From contig NZ_FMZD01000018.1 in NCBI RefSeq assembly GCF_900101525.1, positions 1 through 56,252 of the forward strand: a DNA stretch of 56,252 nt, read 5' to 3'. The notes under the pieces are model-generated. The model saw nothing but the letters and a program-made list of their open reading frames with translations. It did not search any database and was not told where the DNA came from. Shown here one piece after another: positions 1 through 8,553 of this stretch. The translations under genes were made by a program, and so were the position numbers. The DNA is from Marinilactibacillus psychrotolerans (GTDB lineage: Bacteria > Bacillota > Bacilli > Lactobacillales > Carnobacteriaceae_A). Positions within the stretch are counted from its first letter, which is position 1, and each line of letters starts with the position of its first letter.

Positions 1-252
1 AACTTTGTCTTTAATGTAACGGATTTCTTTACCAGTAAAGGTTTTACGTCTGGCACCACAGTTGCTTTTATTCTTTTTATAGCGTGCCTAGTAATCTTGA
101 ATCGTATATCCTTGTTTAAGATAATTGACTACATTACAGACAGGTTGTTTTGATCGTTCAAGTTTATTTGCAATTTTTGAAGCAGATAGTCCAATCGTGT
201 GATAAGTTTCTATCCATCCAAGGTCTTCCATGGTAAGATGGGTGTAGGCCAT
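1..252 (-). pseudogene. IS30-family transposase, N-terminal part with in-frame amber stop; cut by window edge
   Basis: Read on the minus strand from the ATG at 252, the protein begins MAYTHLTMEDLGWIE and continues with a helix-turn-helix region (ASKIANKLERSKQPVCNVVN) typical of the N-terminus of IS30-type transposases. An AGGAG ribosome site lies just upstream (about 266-270). Codon 55 is TAG (88-90), directly after QDY, where relatives usually carry an aromatic residue. The same frame then stays open past the stop (ARYKKNKSN...) to the window edge. So the gene is interrupted by one point mutation rather than scrambled. The catalytic DDE domain lies outside the window, so I cannot judge it. 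The upstream terminal repeat should fall near 290-330 but I could not define it. Confidence 0.72.
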
Positions 253-348
253 TTGTGGTCACTCTCCTAATTTTCGTGGTTGTAAATCTGGAATGAGTGT
301 ACCACATATGGTCTTTTTAATCGTCTAGCTTAATTTTACAATTCAAGA

Positions 349-573
349 TTGTTAAAACGATCCAGACAGCTAGTTGCTTTATTGACATTTATTATTTCCT
401 TATACACTTTACTCACACAATCTTTCGGTTTACTGTATATAGTTTTTACAGGACTTGGTATTACGTCATTATTAATTGCTACCGAGGAGTTTGTGGAAAA
501 TCATAAAAATACGAGTGTGGCGTTTGTTGGTGCTTCTGTATTTGTATTATACGTCGCTCTAATAACAATCTAA
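349..573 (+). CDS. Small membrane protein, DUF3953/YczI-like
   Basis: This 74-residue protein has a basic N-terminus and three hydrophobic stretches (about residues 8-24, 27-44 and 57-74) joined by a short polar loop with EEFVENHK. Length, spacing and the acidic loop after the second helix resemble the YczI/DUF3953 family of small Bacillus membrane proteins of unknown function. The start is TTG with no good ribosome site, and an in-frame stop lies at 331-333. The gene begins right beside the insertion-sequence end, so its original start and promoter may have been replaced. Family assignment is from general resemblance only. Confidence 0.5.
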   Translation: MLKRSRQLVALLTFIISLYTLLTQSFGLLYIVFTGLGITSLLIATEEFVENHKNTSVAFVGASVFVLYVALITI

Positions 574-672
574 ATACGTTACAATTTATCGACTCTTTTG
601 AAACGATATAGATTACTGTCTTCATGTATGGTACAGTTACGGGTAGTTCAAATGTAAGTAGGAGGAAACAAC

Positions 673-1950
673 ATGACCCACTACGATGTTCTTGTCGTTG
701 GAGGTGGAACGAGCGGCATGATGGCCGCGATCTCTGCCGCAGAATCCGGCGCAAAAGTTGCTGTCGTTGAAAAGAATAAAATGCTTGGAAGAAAACTCCT
801 TGTAACGGGTAATGGTCGCTGTAATGTAACCAACAACCGTGATAAAGAAGAAATTATTACCCACATTCCTGGTAATGGGCGCTTTTTATATAGTGCATTC
901 TACCAATATGACAATTATGATATTATGAAGTTTTTCCGTTCAAACGGAATTGCTTTAAAAGAAGAAGATCATGGAAGAATGTTTCCAACGACTGATAAAT
1001 CCAGAACAATCGTCGAAGCTTTGAAGAGAATCATGGAAGAAAACAAAATTGAACTCTTCCTCAATGCTCCTGTAGATACGGTTTTATATGGGGAAGGAAA
1101 AAGTAAAGGTGTCCTCTTAAAAGATGGTCGAACTCTACTGGCTAAAAGTATCATTCTCTCAACCGGCGGACGCGCAATGCCCAAGACCGGATCGACTGGC
1201 GATGGGTACCAATGGGCTAAAAAAGCTGGTCACACCTTAAAACCACTTTATCCTACTGAAGTTCCAATTACTTCTGATGAAACTTTTATTGAAGAGAGAG
1301 TATTACAAGGTTTAGCTTTAAGAGATGCTAACTTGAGTGTGCTGAATAAAAAAGGGAAAGCAGCCATTTCTCACCGTATGGATATGATCTTTACTCATTT
1401 TGGTATTTCGGGTCCTGCTGTTCTTCGTTGTTCGATGTTTGTCCATCAAGTTATGAAACGAGACAAGACAGATCGAGTTACAATGATGATCGATGCTTTG
1501 CCGGATAAGACCATCAATGAACTAAGACAGGAAATTGCTCAGTTGGCTAAAGAAACTGGGGAAAAAAGTGTGAAAAATTCCCTTAAAGGAATGGTTCCTG
1601 AACGTTATTTATTGTTTGGACTTGAAAGATTAAACATCGAAGATGGCCTACCTTTAAAACAATTGACTCCTATACAAATTGATTCAATTATCGAATTCTT
1701 TAAAGACTTCCGTTTTACAGTTAATGGTTCGCTTCCGATCGAAAAAGCTTTCGTTACTGGTGGCGGGGTCAACACAAAAGAAGTCAATCCTAAGACACTA
1801 GAAAGTAAAAAGATGCAGCATCTTTACTTTACTGGAGAAATTCTAGACTATAACGGGTATACGGGTGGATACAACATTACAGGTGCTTTTATTACAGGGC
1901 GCGTTGCCGGTATGCACGCTGCTCAATCTGCCTTAGGTATTGCACAATAA
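673..1950 (+). CDS. FAD-dependent oxidoreductase, HI0933/BaiN (YhiN/YtfP) family
   Basis: A 425-residue flavoprotein. The N-terminal dinucleotide-binding motif VVGGGTSGMMAA (about 7-18) is followed by GRKLLVTGNGRCNVTN (about 39-54), the family hallmark. Further family blocks are GGRAMPKTGSTGDGY in the middle and a C-terminal run of TGGGV and GYTGGYNITGAFITG that closes the FAD site. Members are soluble flavoproteins variously annotated as aminoacetone oxidase or BaiN-like reductase; the physiological substrate is generally unknown and nothing here fixes it. The start is well set by AGGAGG 9 bases upstream. The gene stands alone on the plus strand and ends in a hairpin shared with convergent recQ. 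Confidence 0.88.
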   Translation: MTHYDVLVVGGGTSGMMAAISAAESGAKVAVVEKNKMLGRKLLVTGNGRCNVTNNRDKEEIITHIPGNGRFLYSAFYQYDNYDIMKFFRSNGIALKEEDHGRMFPTTDKSRTIVEALKRIMEENKIELFLNAPVDTVLYGEGKSKGVLLKDGRTLLAKSIILSTGGRAMPKTGSTGDGYQWAKKAGHTLKPLYPTEVPITSDETFIEERVLQGLALRDANLSVLNKKGKAAISHRMDMIFTHFGISGPAVLRCSMFVHQVMKRDKTDRVTMMIDALPDKTINELRQEIAQLAKETGEKSVKNSLKGMVPERYLLFGLERLNIEDGLPLKQLTPIQIDSIIEFFKDFRFTVNGSLPIEKAFVTGGGVNTKEVNPKTLESKKMQHLYFTGEILDYNGYTGGYNITGAFITGRVAGMHAAQSALGIAQ

Positions 1951-1964
1951 CTATTTAAACAAAA

Positions 1965-2012
1965 GACAGCTATGCCTTACAAAAAACCGTAAGAGCATAA
2001 CTGCCTTTTTTA
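1965..2012 (+). terminator. Rho-independent terminator of the flavoprotein gene
   Basis: Arms agctatgccttac and gtaagagcataact pair with one bulge and one mismatch around an A-rich loop, then CC and six T on the plus strand. The far arm reaches the end of recQ, so it may also slow transcripts from the other side. Confidence 0.75.
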
Positions 2013-4184
2013 TTTAAGTGACTTACTTTCTTCGCTTTTCATTCTTGCCAACACAAACTTGATAACCTCATATGAAATCGACTCGTCTACAGCTTCTTTT
2101 ATCGGTTTTAAGAATTCATCACCAACCATCTCCACTGCTTTTCTAATTTCTGTTTCATTTTCAGCAGAGACTAGTTGATCGTACCCAATTTCTTTATTTT
2201 GCTCAATTCCTTTACAGATATGGTTAATAATCGTATTTGTGGTATATCCTCTTAATTCAGCTATTTCTTCGATAGATTGTCCCTCTTTTAAAAGATCGAT
2301 CGTTTCTTCCATTGAGTTTTTTCCGTTACTTTTTGAAGAACTGACTGGTTTAGTCATTTCTTTTTCTGTTATATTCTGTTTTCTCAATGCTTCAATCTGC
2401 AAGTTTTGTTCTACTACGTATTTTTTAATAATCGGCAGAAACTTTTCTCCATACTCAGCTAGTTTAGTCTCTCCTACACCGTTGATAGAAAGGAATTCTT
2501 CTTCAGTATGAGGAAACTTAGCAGCCATATCAATCAAACTTCTATCTGTAAATACAACAAACGGCGGTTTCCCAATTTCTTGAGCAATTGTTGTACGCAT
2601 ATTTCTTAACTGTTCAAATAAGCCTTCGTCATAATTCTCGATATTTTCGATTACTTTCTTTTTATGGACAGGTTCTTGTTTTAATTGTTTACGGATAGCT
2701 AGCTTTGTTTTTCCTTTTAATAACTCCGGTGTTTTCTGTGTAAATTGGAGAACAGGGTACTGTTCTCCGCCTAGTTGTAAATAGTCTTCACTAACCATAA
2801 TCGAGATCATATCTTTAATATCTCCATCTGTATAATCTGACATAATTCCATACGTACTTAATGCATCGAAATTTACTTGTTGGATTCTACTTGTCTTTTT
2901 GCCACGAAGAACATCTGTAACAAGTCCTGTTCCGTACATTTGCTTCATTCGATAGATACAGGATAGGATCTTCTGACATTCAACGGTGATGTCCGTTGTA
3001 ATTGTTTCTTCATCACAATTCGAACAATACTCGCAGTCCTGCCATTCGACTTCTTGATTGAAATATTTTAAGATGCTTTTTCGAAGACAGTTTCCTGTTT
3101 TACAATACGTAATCATAGAGTTCAAGTTTTTCTTAGCATGGGGGGAATTGCCTTGCTCAATGAGCATTGTATTCGTAATAATATCTTGAGCTGAATAAAA
3201 AAGAACAGCTTCTGCAGGTGCTCCATCTCTGCCGGCACGTCCTGCTTCCTGGTAATAACTTTCCATATCAAGCGGCATATTGTAATGAATAACTTTTCGT
3301 ACATTAGATTTATCAATGCCCATTCCAAAAGCATTTGTTGCTATCATGATTGGTTTTTCATCATATAGAAATTTATCTTGATTTGCCATACGTTCTTCCG
3401 GTTCAATTCCTGCATGATACCGCGTTACTGGAAAGCCTTTCTTGTTAAGTGACTTATAGACTGTATCTACATTTTTACGGGTATTACAATAAATGATACT
3501 AGATTCTTTTTTATCTAAAATCCGATTTAATTCATTAATCTTTTTATCCGGTTTAACTACAGAAAAATACAGATTTGGTCTATCAAAACTCGCAATATGC
3601 TGATAAGGATGGTTTAAACGTAATTGATTAATCATATCCTGTTGAACAATCGTTGTGGCAGTCGCTGTGAATGCGGCAAAAGGCGGTCTGGAAGGTAAAG
3701 CATCCATAATTTGTGGAATAGCTTGATAACTAGGTCTGAAATCGTGACCCCACTGCGAAACACAGTGTGCTTCATCAACTGCGACTAAGGAAATGTTCAT
3801 CTGACGAACAGAGTTCAAAAACTGTTCGTTTCCCAAACGTTCTGGAGATATATATAATAAATCCAGTTCACTCCTGATTGCTTCATCAATAATCATTTGT
3901 TGTTCATAGTAAGATAATTGACTATTGATATATGCTGCTTTAACGCCCATCGTTTGCAGTGCATCTACTTGATCTTTCATTAAAGAAATTAGTGGCGAGA
4001 TAACCAACGTTACCCCATCTAGTATGATAGCCGGGATTTGGTAACAGAGTGACTTTCCGCCACCAGTGGGCATCACGCCTAAAACGTCTCTCCCATTCAA
4101 AATAGCATCAATCAATGCTTCTTGTCCGGGACGAAACGTATCATATCCATAGTAGTGTTTCAACGTTTTATCTATTGTATCCAT
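2010..4184 (-). CDS. recQ: ATP-dependent DNA helicase RecQ
   Basis: A 724-residue superfamily 2 helicase that unwinds DNA 3' to 5' in recombination and fork repair. Visible parts: Walker A PTGGGKS (39-45), the DEAH box inside AVDEAHCVSQWGHDFRP, the helicase C-terminal GMGIDK and GRAGRDG blocks, a RecQ zinc cluster (CRKSILKYFNQ... then CEYCSNC), a winged-helix RQC region, and an HRDC domain (about 515-590). The last 100 residues carry an extra HTH_40-type segment (EETIDLLKEGQSIEEIAELRGYTT), common in Firmicute RecQ proteins longer than 600 residues. GGAGG precedes the ATG. It lies 143 bases downstream of the ABC-F gene on the same strand; no strong terminator is visible between them, so read-through is possible. 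Confidence 0.95.
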   Translation of the reverse strand: MDTIDKTLKHYYGYDTFRPGQEALIDAILNGRDVLGVMPTGGGKSLCYQIPAIILDGVTLVISPLISLMKDQVDALQTMGVKAAYINSQLSYYEQQMIIDEAIRSELDLLYISPERLGNEQFLNSVRQMNISLVAVDEAHCVSQWGHDFRPSYQAIPQIMDALPSRPPFAAFTATATTIVQQDMINQLRLNHPYQHIASFDRPNLYFSVVKPDKKINELNRILDKKESSIIYCNTRKNVDTVYKSLNKKGFPVTRYHAGIEPEERMANQDKFLYDEKPIMIATNAFGMGIDKSNVRKVIHYNMPLDMESYYQEAGRAGRDGAPAEAVLFYSAQDIITNTMLIEQGNSPHAKKNLNSMITYCKTGNCLRKSILKYFNQEVEWQDCEYCSNCDEETITTDITVECQKILSCIYRMKQMYGTGLVTDVLRGKKTSRIQQVNFDALSTYGIMSDYTDGDIKDMISIMVSEDYLQLGGEQYPVLQFTQKTPELLKGKTKLAIRKQLKQEPVHKKKVIENIENYDEGLFEQLRNMRTTIAQEIGKPPFVVFTDRSLIDMAAKFPHTEEEFLSINGVGETKLAEYGEKFLPIIKKYVVEQNLQIEALRKQNITEKEMTKPVSSSKSNGKNSMEETIDLLKEGQSIEEIAELRGYTTNTIINHICKGIEQNKEIGYDQLVSAENETEIRKAVEMVGDEFLKPIKEAVDESISYEVIKFVLARMKSEESKSLK

Positions 4185-4327
4185 ATTGCCTCCAACATTC
4201 TCACTTCATTTTTCTATTTTGCAAACTATTCGTATTTGTCTCTTTGCGCCTTATAATTGTAACACAGCGATCAGGTTATTTTTCTACGCTATTTTATTTA
4301 TAGAGAAGGTATTACTATTTATACTGT

Positions 4328-5962
4328 CTAATTATTTAGTTCCTCTTTTTTTCTTTTTGCCCATGAATAGCTTCCGGGGAAAAACTCTACTTTTTGTTCA
4401 TCTATCCAGTACACTTTATTAAATGTTTTATCTAAAAAATAACGGTCATGAGAAACTGCCAGAATGGTCCCTTGAAAATTTTCTAATGTTTCTTCTACTA
4501 ATTCTCTAGATTCAATGTCTAAATGGTTCGTAGGTTCATCTAATACTAAAAAATTAATATCTTCTTCCATAAGTTGTGCTAACCTCAATCGCATCCGCTC
4601 TCCGCCACTTAGTCCTGAAATTTGGTTAAAAACATCTTTTCCATAAAACAAAAATCGAGCTAATTTCGTCCTTGCCTCCTGTTCGGTCATCTGAAAGTTC
4701 TCTTTAAAAACATCCATCACCCTCTCCCTTTTTTCATTAGTGAATAAGTGTTGTGAAAGGTAGCCGACTTTTATATTACTTCCTCTATCTATTTGACCAG
4801 AATCTGCTTTTTCTTCTCCTAAAATCATTTTCAACAAAGTCGATTTTCCAGTACCATTCTCCCCTACTAAAGCCACTTTTTCTCCGAAACGAATATGAAT
4901 ATTCACATCTTCTAATAGTACTCTTTCGTCAAAAGACTTGGTTACTCCTTCAGTAACGATAACATCTTTCCCGCTTCGATCTGATGCTTTTATATCTAAT
5001 TTCATTTGTTTACTGATATGTGGTTTTTTAACTTTCTCCATTCTTTCGATCATTCTTTCCATATGCCGAGCTTTTTTATGCAATCCAGGATTAGGTGGGA
5101 CTGCTCGATTAGCCCATTCTCTCAGTGTTTTTGCTCTTTCTTTCATCTTCTTTATTTTACGTTGTTGTTCTTCATAAGCTTGAAATTCTCTTAAAACTTT
5201 TTCTTCTTTCTCTTTCAAATACCCAGTAAAATTAGAATGGTAAATGGTACATTCACCATCTTCTAGATCAATTATTTTGCTTACGCCTTCATCCAGAAAG
5301 TATCTATCGTGGGAAATAATGACTACTGCTCCATTATAATTTCTAACAAACTGTTCCAGCCATTCTGTAGCTAAAAAATCTAAATGATTCGTTGGTTCAT
5401 CTAATAACAACAAGTCTGGATTTCTAAGAAGGTTCATTGCTAAACCAATTTTAGTTTGTTCTCCTCCACTTAGTATCTCGAACTTCTTATCCAATAGCCG
5501 ATTTATATTTAGTCCTTGAGTGATCTGCTGGATTTTAGCATCCATCTCATATCCTCCTTCTTGAAGATAGGTTTCTTGGATGTATCCATATTTTTCCACT
5601 AGCTGCTCCAGACGATCGGCATTTTTTTCGTTGCTCATTTCCATCTCTAGACTTTGCATTTGCTTTTCTTTTTCTAATAGATCGTAAAATACGGAACGTA
5701 AAATATCTTTCACAATGATTCCTCTAGAATAATGAGGTATTTGTTCTAAATATCCAATTGAGCATCCCTTTTTCCAATGAATCATTCCGCTACTTGGTTG
5801 TTCCGCTTGTGCCAGCAATTTCATCAGTGTGGTTTTACCACTTCCATTTCTTCCGACTAATCCTATTTTTTCTCCTTCTTTTATTTCTAATTGTATATTT
5901 TCAAAAATTTGAGTTCCTCCATATGCTTGAGAAACATCGTTCATTGTACAAATCATCATCAT
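4328..5962 (-). CDS. ABC-F family ATPase, probable ribosome-protection type
   Basis: A 544-residue soluble protein with two ABC ATPase domains and no membrane segment. The first domain has Walker A GRNGSGKT (37-44), LSGGEQ and LLLLDEPTNHLD; the second has GENGTGKST, LSGGERM and LVLDEPTNHLD. Between them sits a basic, helical linker of about 80 residues (around KKMKERAKTLREWANRAVPPNPGLHKKARHM, in part), the element that in ABC-F proteins enters the ribosomal E site. There is no long C-terminal tail. The class includes resistance factors (VmlR, Vga, Lsa, Msr) and housekeeping factors; sequence alone does not decide between them. The upstream attenuator with a leader peptide (6021-6317) favours an antibiotic-inducible protection factor. 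Three ATG codons follow each other at the start after AAAGGAGAAA. Confidence 0.85.
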   Translation of the reverse strand: MMMICTMNDVSQAYGGTQIFENIQLEIKEGEKIGLVGRNGSGKTTLMKLLAQAEQPSSGMIHWKKGCSIGYLEQIPHYSRGIIVKDILRSVFYDLLEKEKQMQSLEMEMSNEKNADRLEQLVEKYGYIQETYLQEGGYEMDAKIQQITQGLNINRLLDKKFEILSGGEQTKIGLAMNLLRNPDLLLLDEPTNHLDFLATEWLEQFVRNYNGAVVIISHDRYFLDEGVSKIIDLEDGECTIYHSNFTGYLKEKEEKVLREFQAYEEQQRKIKKMKERAKTLREWANRAVPPNPGLHKKARHMERMIERMEKVKKPHISKQMKLDIKASDRSGKDVIVTEGVTKSFDERVLLEDVNIHIRFGEKVALVGENGTGKSTLLKMILGEEKADSGQIDRGSNIKVGYLSQHLFTNEKRERVMDVFKENFQMTEQEARTKLARFLFYGKDVFNQISGLSGGERMRLRLAQLMEEDINFLVLDEPTNHLDIESRELVEETLENFQGTILAVSHDRYFLDKTFNKVYWIDEQKVEFFPGSYSWAKRKKEELNN

Positions 5963-6020
5963 TTTCTCCTTTTGTCATTCACGCCCGAACCTTTATTAGA
6001 CAAAAGCTGATCTATACAAA

Positions 6021-6052
6021 TAGCCATAGAAAAGAGTCCTCTCCTATGGCTA
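6021..6052 (-). promoter_or_regulatory. Second leader hairpin before the ABC-F gene
   Basis: A perfect 9-bp stem (tagccatag with ctatggcta) with a 14-base loop lies between the leader terminator and the ABC-F ribosome site. It has no T tract, so it is not a terminator itself. It may shape the leader RNA or protect the transcript. Confidence 0.5.
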
Positions 6053-6059
6053 CCTGCAA

Positions 6060-6086
6060 CAAAAAAGAGAGCATGAGTCTGCTCTC
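6060..6086 (-). terminator. Leader terminator (attenuator) upstream of the ABC-F gene
   Basis: On the minus strand GAGAGCA and TGCTCTC form a 7-bp stem with a six-base loop, followed by six T. It sits inside the 5' leader, about 85 bases after the leader-peptide stop and about 100 bases before the ABC-F start. It therefore looks like a conditional terminator rather than an end-of-gene one. The 5' arm and loop contain CAGACT, which can pair instead with AGTCTG at 6158-6163. Confidence 0.72.
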
Positions 6087-6170
6087 CCATTTTGTATATT
6101 AATGGTGGGGGTGAGATACTTCCGCTGCGATTCTACTATTAAATTGCTAAAATTGGACAGACTGGTCCCT

Positions 6171-6254
6171 TTAGGCAATAATAATAGAAAATTCTGCACG
6201 GCAGATATACAAATATAGTTCTTCTTTTCCGTGCTTCTTCGCAGTTAGAAACAT
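6171..6254 (-). CDS. Leader peptide (27 codons) of the ABC-F attenuator
   Basis: A short reading frame starting MFLTAKKHGKEEL and ending SIIIA, behind a strong GGAGGTGGAGG ribosome site. It lies inside the transcribed leader between the promoter at 6289-6317 and the terminator at 6060-6086. It has no run of a single amino acid, so amino acid starvation sensing is unlikely. Position and layout match leader peptides of inducible ABC-F and Erm-type genes, where a drug-stalled ribosome changes RNA folding. That function is inferred. Confidence 0.6.
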   Translation of the reverse strand: MFLTAKKHGKEELYLYICRAEFSIIIA

Positions 6255-6288
6255 CTAACCTCCACCTCCGTTCAAATAAGTTAGTCTC

Positions 6289-6317
6289 ATTTTATCTAAA
6301 TAGAGTCGCTTTTACAA
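6289..6317 (-). promoter_or_regulatory. Promoter of the ABC-F leader/gene
   Basis: Minus-strand TTGTAA (6312-6317) and TAAAAT (6289-6294) are separated by 17 bases. Transcription should begin near 6282, giving a leader of about 320 bases before the ABC-F start. Confidence 0.6.
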
Positions 6318-6330
6318 TAGTTATATTAAA

Positions 6331-6361
6331 AAACCTTTACAGAATTTATCTGTAAAGGTTT
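6331..6361 (-). terminator. Terminator after pepF, bidirectional in form
   Basis: A perfect 13-bp inverted repeat (aaacctttacaga / tctgtaaaggttt) around a five-base loop, with T runs on both strands, 18 bases after the pepF stop codon. Confidence 0.85.
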
Positions 6362-6378
6362 TTGTTTTAATAGATGAT

Positions 6379-8184
6379 CTAATTATTTAGTTCTCCTGTT
6401 AATTCAATGATACGATCAACAGATTGGTCTAAATATTTGATTGTATCTGAAAGGGGACGATCTGTTGTAATGTCAACTCCAGCTACTAACGTTGCTTCAG
6501 ATGGTACCTTTTGTCCACCTAATGCTAGAAATTCTAACCAGCCATCGACTTTTTCTTCTCCACTTTTAATTTTAAGGAATGCTTGAGTGGCAATAGTCAA
6601 GCCAGCAGAGTAGGTGTATGGATAGAGTCCCATGTAGTAATGAATTTGACGCATCCAGGTTAATTCTGCACCTGGTTCTAACTCTACTGCATCACCCCAG
6701 AACTGCTCCAGTATGCTGCGTTTAATTTCACTAAGTTTCTTAGCGTCAAAGCTTTTACCTGCATCAATTAATTTATACACTTCTCTTTGATAGGCAGCTT
6801 CAAGTAAATGCGTTACAAAATTATGGAAGTAGGTCTTAGAAATCATTTTAGATAAAACTGACCGTTCCATACGAGGATCTTCAGATTTATTTTGTAAATA
6901 ATCTGTTAGTAATAATTCATTGAAGGTTGAAGGGCCTTCAATCAGATAAAGTGATGGTTCTGCACTAGTTAGTGGATTATTTTCATTTGACAATACACCT
7001 TGACCGGCATGCCCTAATTCATGGAATAGCGTATATGCATCTGTTAATTCCCCAGTCCACGTAATCATTACATAAGGGTGTTTGCCATAAGTTGTCGAAC
7101 AGAATGCTCCTGAACGCTTCCCAATATTTTGTGCAAAGTCTGTCCAACGTTCCGGATAAGAACGTAAAATCATATTAACGTACTTTTCTCCAAGGGGTGC
7201 CATAGCATTTTTTACAAGATCTTTAGATTCTTCTATCGTTATTGGCGTAGTATAATCAGGATCCAAATCTACTTTTAAATCAGCATAGGTCATTTTATCT
7301 AATCCGTGAACTTCTTTTAAATGGGTAACAAATTTGCGCATTACCGGTGCAAAGTCATTCATGATCATATCGATTTGACGATGGTATAAATCCTGACTCA
7401 CTTCCTGACTTTCAAGTAAGTAATCAAAAATCGAATCATATCCACGCATTGTAGCTAATGTTTTTTCACTTTGCAAGTGTGTATAATATGCAGTCGCTAC
7501 TACGTTTTGATATTGACCTAACACCTTATTAAACTGATCATAAGCAGCTCGGCGAATTTTCGGATTTTTATGGTACATATAAACTTCTTCATACAAAACA
7601 AAGCTTAACTCATATTCTTTTCCATCTACCTCAAAAGTACCATAGTCTGCATCAGCGGACCGTGCTTGTTCAAATAGTTCAGAAGGTGCTTCAAACGTTG
7701 GACTAAGTTGTGCTAAAGCTTTTTCTACATTTGGATCTAGTTTAGCTTTTTTAGCAGCTTTAATTTTTCGAACAAACGGTATATATTTCGGTTCTTTTTC
7801 TATCAACTGGTTCAATGTAGTTTTATCTATTTCTTGGATTTGAGAATTAAAGAAACTTAAATCAGCGCTCACATTTGCTAAAACATTTGAGACGTGGCGA
7901 GCTTGCTGCTGTGCTTCACTATCTAAAATATCGACTGATACTGGTAATATTCCATATTGTTCTAAATGAGAAGCTTTAGCCATTAATGCTTCATAGGCTT
8001 GGATCGCTTCAATTAATAATTCAACATTATCCAATTTACCAGAATATTTATCTGCAAATATTTTCACATCTTTTGGAAGTTGTTCAGCTACTTTTTCAAA
8101 TTCTTCTTGTGTTTCAAAAATTGCTGTTAAATCCCATTTCAACTCTTCTGGAATATCTATACGTGGTTTTAATTTTTCAGCCAA
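6379..8184 (-). CDS. pepF: Oligoendopeptidase F (M3 zinc metallopeptidase)
   Basis: A 601-residue cytoplasmic peptidase that cuts medium-size oligopeptides, part of peptide use in lactic acid bacteria. The zinc site LFHELGHAG (HExxH around residue 388) is intact, followed by the downstream glutamate region SLYLIEGPSTFNE that supplies the third ligand. An N-terminal oligopeptidase F domain occupies roughly residues 110-190. Length matches the PepF/PepB family. AAGGGGAG stands before the ATG. It is a single-gene unit: a hairpin terminator follows and a 369-base gap with its own promoter precedes. Confidence 0.93.
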   Translation of the reverse strand: MAEKLKPRIDIPEELKWDLTAIFETQEEFEKVAEQLPKDVKIFADKYSGKLDNVELLIEAIQAYEALMAKASHLEQYGILPVSVDILDSEAQQQARHVSNVLANVSADLSFFNSQIQEIDKTTLNQLIEKEPKYIPFVRKIKAAKKAKLDPNVEKALAQLSPTFEAPSELFEQARSADADYGTFEVDGKEYELSFVLYEEVYMYHKNPKIRRAAYDQFNKVLGQYQNVVATAYYTHLQSEKTLATMRGYDSIFDYLLESQEVSQDLYHRQIDMIMNDFAPVMRKFVTHLKEVHGLDKMTYADLKVDLDPDYTTPITIEESKDLVKNAMAPLGEKYVNMILRSYPERWTDFAQNIGKRSGAFCSTTYGKHPYVMITWTGELTDAYTLFHELGHAGQGVLSNENNPLTSAEPSLYLIEGPSTFNELLLTDYLQNKSEDPRMERSVLSKMISKTYFHNFVTHLLEAAYQREVYKLIDAGKSFDAKKLSEIKRSILEQFWGDAVELEPGAELTWMRQIHYYMGLYPYTYSAGLTIATQAFLKIKSGEEKVDGWLEFLALGGQKVPSEATLVAGVDITTDRPLSDTIKYLDQSVDRIIELTGELNN

Positions 8185-8553
8185 TTTATTCTCCCCTTAA
8201 TTCATAATATGTAGTGAACTGCAGTCAGTTATATAATTATAACTCAGTTGATATATTGCCCTAATAATTTTTCAATATTCAAACACCAAGTTATTCTTCA
8301 ACTAGTAAGTTACTCTCTCTTTTAGAGGTAGTTCTCCTTTACACATTCACTATTTCAAATAATTATACCATTTATTCTAACATTTGTGTGAGAAAATTTT
8401 GCATTTTCAAATTAAATACTAAGACTTAAATGAGCCTCTTACAACTCTGAGAACAATATTACTACTAGTTATAATAAATGATTTATATTATATCGTTCTG
8501 ACTGCATCTTATTCCTTGATATCATTTGTTCTTGTAAAAAAAAAAAAATTGAT
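8185..8553. other. Gap between argH and pepF: pepF promoter and leader
   Basis: No gene is supported here. On the minus strand an extended -10 (TGGTATAAT, TATAAT at 8362-8367) with only a weak -35 could start pepF, giving a leader of about 170 bases. Within that leader is a perfect 7-bp inverted repeat (agttata/tataact, 8227-8244). A 13-base A run (8536-8548) follows argH and supplies a T tract on the argH transcript, but the stem before it is too weak to call a terminator. Confidence 0.4.

Noticed and set aside
8536-8548. A13 tract after argH as a terminator
   Set aside because: There is a T run on the argH transcript but only about a 4-bp stem before it.
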